From Oligoflexia bacterium (lineage in GTDB: Bacteria; Bdellovibrionota; UBA1018): a DNA stretch of 63,321 bases. Positions 17,031 to 25,313 of the stretch are shown in pieces. Under the pieces are notes generated by a model. It was not told where the DNA came from. It made no database searches and worked only from the letters and a program-made list of their open reading frames with translations. The number at the start of each line of letters is the position of its first letter. Positions within the stretch are counted from its first letter, which is position 1. The DNA lies in NCBI GenBank assembly GCA_014376785.1, contig JACMQW010000075.1, positions 1 to 63,321 on the forward strand, read 5' to 3'. The translations under genes and the position numbers were made by a program.

Positions 17031-18482
17031 ATGTTCGAAATTGATCAAGTCGCTACCCAGGGAGCTAAGATCAAGGTCATCGGAGTCGGCGGCAGCGGAT
17101 GCAATGCCATCAACACCATGATTAAGATGGGTCTACAAGGCGTAGACTTTATTACCGCAAACACTGATATCCAAGCTTTGAACGCGTCACTCGCGCCAAC
17201 CAAGATTGCCATTGGCCAAGACGTGACCCGCGGACTTGGAGCAGGAGCGAACCCAGAGATCGGCCGCAAAGCCGCTCTCGAGGACTACGCAAAAATCGCT
17301 GAGATCATCTCAGGCGCGGACATGGTTTTCATCACCGCAGGTATGGGTGGGGGAACGGGGACCGGCGCGGCACCTATTTTCGCAAAAATTGCGAAAGAAG
17401 CAGGCGCATTGACGGTTGGAGACGTGACGAAGCCATTCATTTTCGAAGGTCGAAAAAGAATGAAGCATGCAGAAGAAGGACTGAACGCGCTCCGCGAGAA
17501 CGTCGATTCTTTGATCATGATTCCAAATCAGCGACTGTTGGCCATTTCGGGTGCGAAGCTTTCGATGATGGACGCATTCAAAAAAGCCGACGAAGTGCTA
17601 TTGAATGCCGTTCAGGGAATCTCTGATCTCATCAATTGTACCGGACACATCAACTGCGATTTCGCAGATGTTCGAACGATTATGAACAATCGCGGAATGG
17701 CCCTCATGGGTATCGGACAAGCGAAGGGTGAACATCGCGCAGTCGAAGCAGCGACGAACGCGATCTCTTCTCCGCTTCTCGAGGACGTCTCCATTAATGG
17801 AGCGACTGGTATCATCATCAACATTACGGGTGGTGAAGACCTTTCGATCCACGAAGTGAACGAAGCAACATCGCTCATTATGGAAGCTGCTCACCCTGAT
17901 GCAGAGATCATCTTCGGAACCGTGATCGACGAGTCGATGGCAGATGCCGTGAAGATCACGGTCATCGCTACGGGATTAAACGCTCCAGCGGCTCAAGTCG
18001 CATTCAGCGTGAACACCCAAGCAACGACCGGCGCTCAAGGATGGAATCAGCCAGCTGCACCCGCACCGACGGTTGCTCAGCCAGCGAATAACCAAAATTA
18101 CGCTCAACCTGCGTATGCTCCAGCGATGAATGCTCAGCAAATGGCTCCGGTGGGAGGCATCACTCCTCCTGCTCCGACGCCTCAGATGATCAATGCTGCT
18201 CCAACGATGCCCCAGCCTATTCGGGTTGAAACGGTCACGATCGAAAGAGAATCCGTCGGACTCGACACTCTCCTCGATGCCGTAACCGCCGGACAATCAG
18301 AATCCGTGAACCCTGGACTTCAAGCTCGAACTCCATCGAAAGAAATGGGAACGGGAGCGGAAGCTGGAGAACTCGCTCGTGCTCGGGCGATCGCCCAACG
18401 TCTGGGAATTACGAATCTTACTGACGATGAGTACGATGTTCCGACCTACATGCGCCGTCGCGGTGCAGACTCTGAACTCTAA
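17031..18482 (+). CDS. ftsZ: Cell division protein FtsZ
   Basis: FtsZ is the tubulin-like GTPase that forms the division ring. The 483 residues contain the nucleotide loops [15 protein letters not shown] and GGGTGTG (residues 106-112), TPF-like [10 protein letters not shown], and the synergy segment [14 protein letters not shown] that supplies the catalytic Asp to the next subunit. After about residue 320 there is a long flexible linker rich in Ala, Pro, Gln and Asn, then the conserved tail [12 protein letters not shown] that binds FtsA and other partners. The linker makes the protein about 100 residues longer than E. coli FtsZ. AGGAAGAGGAA lies upstream of the ATG. A terminator follows. Confidence 0.97.
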   Translation: MFEIDQVATQGAKIKVIGVGGSGCNAINTMIKMGLQGVDFITANTDIQALNASLAPTKIAIGQDVTRGLGAGANPEIGRKAALEDYAKIAEIISGADMVFITAGMGGGTGTGAAPIFAKIAKEAGALTVGDVTKPFIFEGRKRMKHAEEGLNALRENVDSLIMIPNQRLLAISGAKLSMMDAFKKADEVLLNAVQGISDLINCTGHINCDFADVRTIMNNRGMALMGIGQAKGEHRAVEAATNAISSPLLEDVSINGATGIIINITGGEDLSIHEVNEATSLIMEAAHPDAEIIFGTVIDESMADAVKITVIATGLNAPAAQVAFSVNTQATTGAQGWNQPAAPAPTVAQPANNQNYAQPAYAPAMNAQQMAPVGGITPPAPTPQMINAAPTMPQPIRVETVTIERESVGLDTLLDAVTAGQSESVNPGLQARTPSKEMGTGAEAGELARARAIAQRLGITNLTDDEYDVPTYMRRRGADSEL

Positions 18483-18503
18483 GTGTTAGTGAAAGAATGA
18501 ATG

Positions 18504-18538
18504 AAAAGGCTCCGGAGGAAACTTCGGAGCCTTTTTTT
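18504..18538. terminator. Terminator after ftsZ, shared with the convergent reductase gene
   Basis: AAAAGGCTCCG (18504-18514) pairs with CGGAGCCTTTT (18525-18535) and is followed by more T. The A-run on the left lets it work on both strands for the two convergent genes. Confidence 0.9.
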
Positions 18539-18560
18539 GTTTGGTGCGTTCGAGAAGATT

Positions 18561-19346
18561 CTAGGTGCCGGCGCTGCCGGTTGTGAGCCCACCATCAACC
18601 TGAATGCATTGGCCGGTGATGTAATTTGCTTCATCGCTCGCAAGAAAGGCAATGACCGCTGCGATGTCTTCAGGATTTCCCATCCGCCGCAGGGGGATTT
18701 TCGCAATGAACTTTTCTTTCACCTCGGCAGGAATCGCTTGGGTCATTTGAGTGTTGATGAGACCGGGCGCGACGGCGTTCACATTGATTTGATAACGAGA
18801 AAGTTCCAGGGCCCAAGTACGGGTCATGCCAACGAGTCCTGCCTTAGAAGCGGAATAGTTAGTTTGCCCGATGTTGCCGAGCCAAGCAATGGATGCGAGG
18901 TTCACAATTTTACCATACTTCTTTTCCATCATCACTTTTGCGCAAGCTTGGCCCATGTTGAAGGGGCCCTTTAAGTTTACGCGAATCACCTCATCGAATT
19001 TTTCTTCCGTCAATTTATGGAGCATTCCGTCTCGAGTGATTCCGGCATTGTTTACTAAAACATCAATCTTTCCGAACGCCTTCATCGCGGAATCCACTAA
19101 GGCATTTGCCTCTGATGTCAGAGAGACATCATGGGTGGACATCAGCACGCGCCGCCCGATTTTTTCAATGACCGATGCCATCTCCCGTGCGGCTTCACTC
19201 GAAATATCGTTGACCACGATGTCTGCGCCCTCATTCGCAAGCCTGAGTGCAGTGGCTGCCCCCAGACCCCTACCAGATCCCGTAATGATGGCGATCTTTC
19301 CGGTGAAACGATTGGTAGCTGAAGAAGAAGAAAGTGGTGTTTGCAT
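18561..19346 (-). CDS. fabG: Short-chain dehydrogenase, FabG / acetoacetyl-CoA reductase type
   Basis: This classical SDR would reduce a 3-oxoacyl thioester with NADPH. The 261 residues show the cofactor motif TGSGRGLG, the NNAG structural motif, and the catalytic Ser-Tyr-Lys in LASIAWLGNIGQ and NYSASKAG, then the PG segment (VAPGLINTQM). I chose ATG 19346 because AAGGGGGC stands before it; a frame open 31 codons further upstream has no support. Whether it acts on acyl-ACP in fatty acid synthesis or on acetoacetyl-CoA cannot be decided, as no other fatty acid genes are near. It is convergent with ftsZ. Confidence 0.88.
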   Translation of the reverse strand: MQTPLSSSSATNRFTGKIAIITGSGRGLGAATALRLANEGADIVVNDISSEAAREMASVIEKIGRRVLMSTHDVSLTSEANALVDSAMKAFGKIDVLVNNAGITRDGMLHKLTEEKFDEVIRVNLKGPFNMGQACAKVMMEKKYGKIVNLASIAWLGNIGQTNYSASKAGLVGMTRTWALELSRYQINVNAVAPGLINTQMTQAIPAEVKEKFIAKIPLRRMGNPEDIAAVIAFLASDEANYITGQCIQVDGGLTTGSAGT

Positions 19347-19697
19347 GAGTAGCCCCCTTGAAAGCGAAGAATTGGTATTAAGGCTGCGCTGTTCGAACAA
19401 CCTTTGCCAGCGGTAAATCACGCGAAAACTTGAGCGCATGCGGGCTTAAACCACCTGGTTTCATAATGGCCCTAGGCGGGTCATCAGTGACATTCCCGGT
19501 CTGATTAAACAGGTCCCTAAGTGACCTCAATCCAGCGATGAGTAGCCCTTTAATGATCTCTCCAATTCAGCCTCGGAGGAGCGCCGCATGATTTTCCTAG
19601 GGATTCCCCACTCTGAGATCAGTGGCATACCCTTCGCAATATCAGGGGTGGAGACAGTGAGAGGTTAAGCCCCTCTCGAGAAAGGAAAGGAATCGAT
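19347..19697. other. 351-base gene-free stretch upstream of the reductase gene
   Basis: No convincing gene is seen. It holds a small hairpin AAACCA-CC-TGGTTT near 19448-19461, and it must contain the promoters of the divergent reductase gene and the small protein gene at 19698. I could not assign promoter boxes. Confidence 0.4.
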
Positions 19698-19889
19698 ATG
19701 ATGAAGTTTAAAATCGAATCCCCTCAGGCGCAGGTCGAGTTCTACGACGCCCCTTCGGCGTACGTGACTTACTACGCACCTTCTTTCTACGCCGTCTCCG
19801 AATTTCTGTTCTGGTCTGTGTTTGGTCCCGCAGCCCAGTACAACTACCGAAAACCTGAATATGCCTACGCTGCTCTGATGGAGCCTTAG
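19698..19889 (+). CDS. Tyrosine-rich small protein, 63 residues
   Basis: The frame encodes a small protein with 10 Tyr and several Phe and Ala (YVTYYAPSFYAVSEFLFW, YNYRKPEYAYAA). It has no signal peptide. AGGAAAGGAA precedes the ATG at 19698 at good distance, which argues that it is translated; a second ATG follows at once. I know no family for it. Its aromatic content is unlike neighbouring genes, and it could be a structural or interaction peptide. The gene stands alone, 175 bases before the DksA-like gene. Confidence 0.5.
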   Translation: MMKFKIESPQAQVEFYDAPSAYVTYYAPSFYAVSEFLFWSVFGPAAQYNYRKPEYAYAALMEP

Positions 19890-20064
19890 GATTCAGTTCC
19901 GAGAGTTGCACTGATCGCCCGCGATACAAATCACACAGACAAGGATTGTCGAAATCTCTTCGATGACAGCTAGGATAGCTTCGATTTTCTGAACGCCTGA
20001 GCATGGATTGCTTGGGGGGATGGGAACTCGCATCGAAAAGAAAACCGGTAACAGGAGTAATCAA

Positions 20065-20475
20065 ATGACAAATTCGCTCGAATTCAAATCCAAGTTCAAA
20101 ACTCTCTTCGACGCTGAAAAGAAACGCCTCCTCTTTAATGGAAGGGTAGAAGGCGGACAGTACGCTATCGCATCAGACGATATGATGGACGAAATGGATT
20201 TCAGCTCCATCGAAATAGAGAATCAGATGCGAATGCGGCTTCGAAACCGCGAAGTACTCTACTTGAAAAAAATCGAAGAAGCTTTGGAACGTATCGGAGC
20301 CGGAACGTTCGGTCTCTGCGGAACCTGTGAAGAAGATATCGAATTAAAACGACTGGAAGCGCGCCCGACGACGACCCTCTGTGTTTCTTGTAAAGAAACC
20401 GAGGAAAGAAGCGAAAAGCTTCACATCGACGGTCACCAGCATAAGAGCCTCGGTAGAGCGGTTAAGTTCGCCTAG
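20065..20475 (+). CDS. DksA/TraR-family zinc-finger protein (first copy)
   Basis: This 136-residue protein has the DksA layout: an N-terminal helix, a coiled coil, and a C4 zinc finger (CGTC, then 17 residues, then CVSC) with the conserved IELKRLEARPT between. DksA proteins enter the RNA polymerase secondary channel and, with ppGpp, alter promoter choice. At the coiled-coil tip it has DEMDFS, that is DxxDxS, where E. coli DksA has DxxDxA; the final Ala matters for activity in E. coli. I used ATG 20065, which has AGGAG upstream, not the longer open frame from 20008. A second copy lies at 23683-24090. Confidence 0.88.
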   Translation: MTNSLEFKSKFKTLFDAEKKRLLFNGRVEGGQYAIASDDMMDEMDFSSIEIENQMRMRLRNREVLYLKKIEEALERIGAGTFGLCGTCEEDIELKRLEARPTTTLCVSCKETEERSEKLHIDGHQHKSLGRAVKFA

Positions 20476-20489
20476 GAAGATCTCTTTGC

Positions 20490-20717
20490 TGAAGTGAAAC
20501 AGATTGGTTTCGTCTGTCTGCCATGGATGGTGGGTAGACGCACATGGATGTGAAAAACTCAAAACCCAGGAAGGGTTGAAAGCGTCGGTCGTCGGAAAGT
20601 CAGTCGCAAAAGGGACGTTGGGACATGATTCATTCAGATGATCGCGATGGCTGCTGTAAAGCGCCACGACAGCAGGACCTCCGAACGTAAGGGACGACGT
20701 TCGGAGGTTTCTTTTTT
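20490..20717 (+). ncRNA. Possible structured RNA or long structured 3' UTR
   Basis: Between the DksA-like gene and the next gene is a stretch with no reading frame of note but several possible hairpins in a row: ACAGA/TCTGT near 20510, CCATG/CATGG near 20522-20549, AACCC/GGGTT near 20564-20578, CTGCTGT/ACAGCAG at about 20651-20675, and a strong terminator at 20677-20717. It does not match RNase P RNA, tmRNA or SRP RNA landmarks that I know. It may be an independent small RNA or the 3' end of the upstream mRNA. Confidence 0.3.
20677..20717 (+). terminator. Strong terminator after the DksA-like gene region
   Basis: A perfect 12-bp stem ACCTCCGAACGT/ACGTTCGGAGGT (20677-20688 with 20697-20708), 8-base loop, followed by TTCTTTTTT. 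Confidence 0.92.
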
Positions 20718-20785
20718 AATGCGTGTGTTCTGCAAACGGAGTTTTCGGAAGTGCATACTCGTTCTCAGTCTCGTTAAAGAAGAAC

Positions 20786-21907
20786 TCATCTGCTTCCTGC
20801 AACCGGCTTTTCATTTTTCCAAACTTTTAGAACGGAGAAGTCAGAATTTTCTGCAATCAGGTTTGACCAAGGCAGGGTCCGTCGGTGCGTTGAAAGTCCA
20901 ATCCTGACTAAGGCCATTAAAGGGATCGCAAGCAACAGTCCCAAGCCGCCCCAAACCCACCCCCAAAAAATCAGTCCAAGAGTAGCGGCGGAAGCATTTA
21001 CGTTAATCCGTGAGCCAATCATCTTTGGAATCACAACACTATTTACGATCACATGCAGTAGTATCGAGGCGCTAAAAATGACGATGATTTGCGAGAAGTG
21101 ATCGAATTGGAGCAGCGCTTGGGCCGCGGGCAAAATCCCACCGATAAATGCTCCGAAGATGGGGATCAAATTCAAGAATCCTGCAAGGAGCGCAAGTACG
21201 AGGCTATTCTCTAGTCCGAGCACCCAAAATAAAGCCCAGAAAACAATCGAAGTCAGAAGTCCCACGATCAAATTTCCAAAAAAGTAAGCTCGAACCATCG
21301 CGGAAATTTCCGAACAAACTCTCTCTTGAGGGAATGTTTCACCAAGAGAAAGTTTGAAATGGATTCTCAGGTATTTTTTTTCGAGAATGAAAAATACAGA
21401 TAAAATAGGAATTAGGAGCAAATTTGCAATCATTGAAAAAACCGAGTTTACTCCGCGGAAAAGCGTCGAACCCAGCGTGGATGCTTCAGAGGTAACGACC
21501 TGAACTTTTTGGGTATCCGCGGGAAGCGGGGTAGCCGGCAACAGTCGCTCGGTGTTTTTCTGAAACGACGCGGCTCTTCGAGCAAGAGAGTCGATGATGC
21601 CTCTAATTTTTTGGGAATACTGGGGCATCTGTGCAGTGAGCTTCGCGCCTCCGTCATAGATTACGAAACAAATCGCAAAAATAGCAAACATCGCAAAAAG
21701 CATCAGAAGTATTGATGATGCGGCACGTGGAATTCCGAATTTTTGCAGAAAGGTCACGAGGGGATCTATCAGGAAAAAAAGCAGAGTCGCGAGCACAATG
21801 GGGGCAACCATTTCAACGGCATAAAAAAAGAGGCAGATCATCCCGAGAAAGACGAGAAAGGTGATTCCGATGGACTCAGGACTTTGTTTTTTAATCGTTT
21901 CGGTCAT
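20786..21907 (-). CDS. AI-2E/PerM-family membrane permease
   Basis: This 373-residue inner membrane protein has the UPF0118/AI-2E exporter pattern: paired membrane helices at the N-terminus, a soluble middle segment (about residues 85-150), then the signature LLAGFLNLIPIFGAFIGGIL and the C-terminal SVVIPKMIGSRINVNA followed by LIFWGWVWGGLGLLLAIPL. Members export diverse small molecules or ions, and the substrate is not predictable. I chose ATG 21907, seven bases after the upstream gene's stop; an in-frame TTG at 21928 would overlap that gene. It is the second gene of a pair with the beta-barrel candidate. Confidence 0.88.
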   Translation of the reverse strand: MTETIKKQSPESIGITFLVFLGMICLFFYAVEMVAPIVLATLLFFLIDPLVTFLQKFGIPRAASSILLMLFAMFAIFAICFVIYDGGAKLTAQMPQYSQKIRGIIDSLARRAASFQKNTERLLPATPLPADTQKVQVVTSEASTLGSTLFRGVNSVFSMIANLLLIPILSVFFILEKKYLRIHFKLSLGETFPQERVCSEISAMVRAYFFGNLIVGLLTSIVFWALFWVLGLENSLVLALLAGFLNLIPIFGAFIGGILPAAQALLQFDHFSQIIVIFSASILLHVIVNSVVIPKMIGSRINVNASAATLGLIFWGWVWGGLGLLLAIPLMALVRIGLSTHRRTLPWSNLIAENSDFSVLKVWKNEKPVAGSR

Positions 21908-21914
21908 CGAAGAT

Positions 21915-22811
21915 CTACTTTCTGGCAAGAGCGGGTTTAATTGTGAATTTTAAATCAAGACTCGTAGACCAGATCTTTTGGCCAGAGACATTTGAATAAT
22001 CGATCCCTAGCTGAGTCGTAAAGAACGGATTCCATCTCTTGCTAAGAGAAGGAGCGAGAGAAAGAAGGATTGATTGATTAACCACAGGAATCTTGCTGAT
22101 TCGAGCGCTGATGCTCGCACTCCAGTGATCATCGAATCCATGTCCATAAAAGATTCCTGTGGACCATTTTTCGTAATTTTGAATGATATTTTGAAAATTG
22201 GCGCTGATACCGGAATTAGTCTTTTTTATCCTCTTAGTGTCTAATGCCGAGGAAAAACGGGACAGGTCGGGATTAAATGCGGAAACGGAAAGTGAAGGAG
22301 TCAAAAAGTCTGACTCGCCGAGATCTAGGTCGTAACTCATTTCGAAAGTAGATTGGTTCAGAAGGGCATTCTGAAATGTTTTGCCGGCAAGGGTGTAGGG
22401 CTCATCAATTTTGCTTCGGGCCTGACGAAATGAAAATTCCCACGGGCTGTTAGAGAAGGAAATCTTAACCCCGGTGACCCCTAATTTTTCAACTTCGTCG
22501 GTCAGTCGATCGAGTTCTAGCGAGAGAGAGGTTTCGGTCGAAACCCCTTGCTCCATTCCGAGTCCCCAAGTGTTGGTCGTTTGATCACCACTGCCCGGAT
22601 TACTCAAACTAAGGGGTGAGGTTTGCCGAGTTTCATTTGCACGTAATTCAGTGTCAGCCCATTTTAATTTTTCTCGGGCCCCCAAACTCGAACTCTGTTC
22701 AGAGCCGAGGCTGCCTTTTAAAGCGATTTGTCCTTCGGAGAACTTTGCGTGCGCAGCATGAGCAGTCGCAAGCGTGGCCAGCATCAAAAAAACGATTCGT
22801 AAAAGACCCAT
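21915..22811 (-). CDS. Putative outer membrane beta-barrel protein
   Basis: The 298 residues start with a signal peptide (LLRIVFLMLATLATAHAAHA) and continue as many short alternating strands with Ser, Thr and aromatic residues, such as TSLSLELDRL, FEMSYDLDLG, LTPSLSVSAF, WSTGIFYGHG, HWSASISARISK and STSLDLKFTI. The last residues KFTIKPALARK do not end in the usual aromatic residue. This pattern fits an outer membrane barrel, but no named family is recognised. It precedes the permease gene by seven bases and is probably co-transcribed. Confidence 0.7.
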   Translation of the reverse strand: MGLLRIVFLMLATLATAHAAHAKFSEGQIALKGSLGSEQSSSLGAREKLKWADTELRANETRQTSPLSLSNPGSGDQTTNTWGLGMEQGVSTETSLSLELDRLTDEVEKLGVTGVKISFSNSPWEFSFRQARSKIDEPYTLAGKTFQNALLNQSTFEMSYDLDLGESDFLTPSLSVSAFNPDLSRFSSALDTKRIKKTNSGISANFQNIIQNYEKWSTGIFYGHGFDDHWSASISARISKIPVVNQSILLSLAPSLSKRWNPFFTTQLGIDYSNVSGQKIWSTSLDLKFTIKPALARK

Positions 22812-22988
22812 TCATTCTCTCCAGCCCGGAAGGCATTTTCACAAGTGTCGATAAAGACTCACGCGCGATAAGATTCAGCTTTTTGAAAGGCTGTCGCATT
22901 TTAACAAAAGTTAACCTCACCCATTCGCAACTTGCAACATAATGTCTAACGATTACGGGAGCTTAAAAAATAAACTTTCCAGAAGGGC

Positions 22989-23017
22989 TTGTCATAGCCG
23001 GATGACGCGGCTAGACT
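22989..23017 (+). promoter_or_regulatory. Sigma-70-like promoter of the heptad-repeat gene
   Basis: TTGTCA (22989-22994), a 17-base spacer, and TAGACT (23012-23017) lie about 40 bases before the ATG at 23058. Spacing is ideal and both boxes match four of six bases. Confidence 0.55.
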
Positions 23018-23057
23018 AATTTTAGGTCATGGTTAAAAAACAAAATCGGAGAAGGTT

Positions 23058-23606
23058 ATGAAACTGTCAATCGTCTCGAATTCCGTCCGTTTCGCTCTTT
23101 TGAGTTCTGCATCCGCTTTTTTACTCACGCTTGCTTCGCCCGTGCACGCCGATGAGGCCCAAGTAAAACAAGACAGCACAGAAATCGGACAAGACCGTAA
23201 AGATATCCGTCAAGACCGACGGGATGTGCGCAAAGATAAGCGCGAACTGACAGAGCAACAAATTCAGGCGAACAAAGATCGCCAAGCTGTCCACGCAGAC
23301 AACAAAGAAGTTCATTCTGATAACCAGGAAATCCGACAAGAAAAGACTCGCCTCCAACAGGACACCAAGGAGTTTGGAGGCAAGTCAGCCGAAGTCGCGG
23401 ATGATCGGGCAAAGTTGAAGGACGAACGAGCCGTTCGTGCGGCGGATGTGAAGAGTCGAGGGGAGGATGGCAAAAAACTCGCTCAGGACGATTCGAAGGT
23501 AGAAAAAGAGAGAAAAGAACTTCGTGAAGATCGGAAAGAGAGAGCTGAAGACCGAAAAGAACTTCGTAAGGATCAGCGAAAACGCCGTCACGATGCCCGA
23601 AAATAA
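23058..23606 (+). CDS. Secreted charged protein made of about 20 heptad repeats
   Basis: After a clear signal peptide (FALLSSASAFLLTLASPVHA) the whole mature protein of about 150 residues can be cut into consecutive seven-residue units: QDSTEIG, QDRKDIR, QDRRDVR, KDKRELT, KDRQAVH, ADNKEVH, SDNQEIR, QEKTRLQ, QDTKEFG and so on to EDRKELR. Asp or Glu is usual at position 2, Lys/Arg in the middle and one Ile/Leu/Val at position 6. The result is a long, very charged helix with a single hydrophobic stripe, likely periplasmic or extracellular. The function is unknown. GGAGAAGG precedes the ATG and a promoter-like pair lies upstream. Similar charged repeats occur in other bacteria, so family matches need care. 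Confidence 0.85.
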   Translation: MKLSIVSNSVRFALLSSASAFLLTLASPVHADEAQVKQDSTEIGQDRKDIRQDRRDVRKDKRELTEQQIQANKDRQAVHADNKEVHSDNQEIRQEKTRLQQDTKEFGGKSAEVADDRAKLKDERAVRAADVKSRGEDGKKLAQDDSKVEKERKELREDRKERAEDRKELRKDQRKRRHDARK

Positions 23607-23614
23607 CCACCTTT

Positions 23615-23668
23615 AAAAACGAAAGAAGAAGTGGGCCGAATCGGTCCCACTCCTTCTTTCGTTTTTAA
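23615..23668. terminator. Bidirectional terminator between convergent genes
   Basis: A very long stem: AAAAACGAAAGAAG on the left and CTTTCGTTTTT on the right, with GTGGG...CCCAC nested inside. It serves the heptad-repeat gene and the convergent dnaX-recR-mglA-dksA-like operon. Confidence 0.93.
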
Positions 23669-23682
23669 TTTTCGACGCGACT

Positions 23683-24090
23683 TCAAGCCCGCTTGGCGAA
23701 AGTATCTCCGAGCGATTTGTGAATGAGGCCAGCCGCCGTGTGGATTTCTTTCCGCTCTTGCTCTTCCTTACAGGAAACACAAAGCGTGGCGGTCGGACGC
23801 GCCTCTAAGCGCTTCAGCCCGATTTCCTCTTCGCAAGAATCGCAAAGGCCGAAGGTGCCTTCTTCGATACGAGCAAGGGCTTGGTCCACTTTTTTCAAAT
23901 AAAGCGTCTCCCGATTACACAGGCGCATGCGCATCGACTGTTCCATATCCGTCGACGCCTGATCGATTTCATCAAATCGATCGTCTGCATTCACGCTAAA
24001 TTCCTCACGCAGAATTTTATCGCTAAAGAGTAACTTCCTTTTCTCTTCGACGAACATCTTCTTGAAACGGTTTAAAGTTTCTTTTCTCAT
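23683..24090 (-). CDS. DksA/TraR-family zinc-finger protein (second copy)
   Basis: A 135-residue DksA-type protein with a coiled coil and a C4 zinc finger (CDSC, 17 residues, CVSC) around GLKRLEARPTATL. At the coiled-coil tip it reads DEIDQA, the full DxxDxA pattern needed by E. coli DksA to act with ppGpp on RNA polymerase, so this copy is the better DksA candidate. It shares with the copy at 20065 the block around MRMRL-NRE-LYLKK and is clearly a paralogue. Its ATG overlaps the mglA stop by four bases, so it is translated with the polarity GTPase. Confidence 0.9.
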   Translation of the reverse strand: MRKETLNRFKKMFVEEKRKLLFSDKILREEFSVNADDRFDEIDQASTDMEQSMRMRLCNRETLYLKKVDQALARIEEGTFGLCDSCEEEIGLKRLEARPTATLCVSCKEEQERKEIHTAAGLIHKSLGDTFAKRA

Positions 24091-24680
24091 GGCTTCTCTC
24101 CCCCCTTAAGTTCGCGAATCACCCACTGGGTGACCGCCTGTAGCGTTTCCATGACCCCATCACCCCGACTCGCGACCGCTTCAAAAGACGGCTTGCGACT
24201 CGGATTGAACATTTGCTCGAGTTCTTTCACCGGCAGAGCGCTCGGGAGATCTCGTTTATTGTATTGAAAAATCAAAGGAAGCTTATTCGAGTCGTAGCCC
24301 TGGCGTTCTAAATTTCGAGAAAGGATCTCGAAGCTTTCGAGATTCGATTCCATCCGTTCGGCTTGACTGTCGACAACAAAAACAACTCCGTCCACGCCCT
24401 TCAGAATAAACTGTTGGGAGACTTCGTAAAACGTCTGGCCCGGAATCGTATAGAGGTGAAACCGTGTCTTATATCCGCGGACATCGCCGACGCCGAGGGG
24501 AAGAAAGTCAAAAAAGAGCGTTCTTTCGTTTTCGCTATTTCCCGCGAAAAACTTTCCGCGCAAATCTGCGGCCGTTTGCTCATAGATGTATTGAACGTTA
24601 GTCGTCTTCCCCGAGAGCCCTGTCCCGACGTAGACGATCTTGCAGTTCACTTCTTTTGTAGAGTAATTGATGAAGCTCAC
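24087..24680 (-). CDS. mglA: MglA-type polarity GTPase
   Basis: This small Ras-like GTPase (197 residues) matches MglA of Myxococcus: a start MSFINYSTKEVNCKIVYVG, P-loop GTGLSGKTTN, the switch segment ERTLFFDFLPLG, the G3-like TIPGQ, and the G4 specificity motif NKRD. Like MglA it has Thr where Ras has the G3 Asp (TIPG). MglA sets the leading cell pole and motility in myxobacteria and has a role in Bdellovibrio invasion. No MglB gene is adjacent. It begins three bases after recR and overlaps the DksA-like gene, in an operon dnaX-recR-mglA-dksA-like. Confidence 0.95.
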   Translation of the reverse strand: MSFINYSTKEVNCKIVYVGTGLSGKTTNVQYIYEQTAADLRGKFFAGNSENERTLFFDFLPLGVGDVRGYKTRFHLYTIPGQTFYEVSQQFILKGVDGVVFVVDSQAERMESNLESFEILSRNLERQGYDSNKLPLIFQYNKRDLPSALPVKELEQMFNPSRKPSFEAVASRGDGVMETLQAVTQWVIRELKGGEKP

Positions 24681-24683
24681 GGT

Positions 24684-25313
24684 CTAGCGCATCTCCATTC
24701 GGTTCTCGATCGCTTTGCCGATCGTTTGGCGGTCTGTGTATTCGAGTTGGCCGCCCATCGGAATTCCATGTGCAAGCTGAGTAACGCGCATGCCGAGGGG
24801 TCTCAGCAGCCTGGTTAAGTAAAGGGAAGTCGCATCGCCCTCCACGCTTGGATTCATTGCGAGAATCACTTCAAGCAAAGCACCGTTGCCGGTACGAGCG
24901 CGTTCGATGAGTTCGCGCACTTTCAATTCATCGGGACCAATCCCGTCAAGCGGTGAAAGGGCACCATGCAGAACATGGTAAGCGCCGCGGTAGGTTCCTG
25001 ACATTTCAATGGAGTTCATGTCGCTTGGACGTTCTACGACGCAAATGACACTTCGATCTCGGGATTCGTCTGCGCAAATTCTGCAAGGATCGCTATCGGT
25101 GAAAGTGAAGCATACCGAGCAAAGACCGACTTCACGTTTAGCAGACAGCAGTGCGGATGAAAGCGCCTGAGCATAAGCTTCGTCTTGTTTTAAAATAAAG
25201 TAAGCGAGACGCGTCGCCGTTTTTTCACCGATTCCCGGGAGTTTAGAGAGTTCGAAAATAAGCTTCGAAACAGGATCTTGTTTTTGAAGTCCGGAAAAAT
25301 TTCCAGGAATCAT
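24684..25313 (-). CDS. recR: Recombination protein RecR
   Basis: RecR forms a ring that with RecO and RecF loads RecA on gapped DNA. The 209 residues contain the helix-hairpin-helix KLPGIGEKTATRLAYFIL, a C4 zinc finger (CSVC and CRIC), and a Toprim domain (VICVVERPSDMNSIE through EVILAMNPSVEGDATSLYL). Length is normal. Its ATG overlaps the dnaX stop (ATGA). The small ybaB/ebfC gene that often sits between dnaX and recR is absent here. Confidence 0.97.
   Translation of the reverse strand: MIPGNFSGLQKQDPVSKLIFELSKLPGIGEKTATRLAYFILKQDEAYAQALSSALLSAKREVGLCSVCFTFTDSDPCRICADESRDRSVICVVERPSDMNSIEMSGTYRGAYHVLHGALSPLDGIGPDELKVRELIERARTGNGALLEVILAMNPSVEGDATSLYLTRLLRPLGMRVTQLAHGIPMGGQLEYTDRQTIGKAIENRMEMR

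Noticed and set aside
19708-20064. A 118-residue minus-strand frame
   Set aside because: It is opposite the tyrosine-rich small gene and its protein is Arg/Ser-rich with runs of Arg, typical of a shadow frame. No ribosome site.
20476-20717. RNase P RNA, tmRNA or SRP RNA
   Set aside because: The conserved landmarks (for example GAGGAAAGTC of RNase P, the tRNA-like ends of tmRNA, GNAR loop of SRP RNA) are not present.
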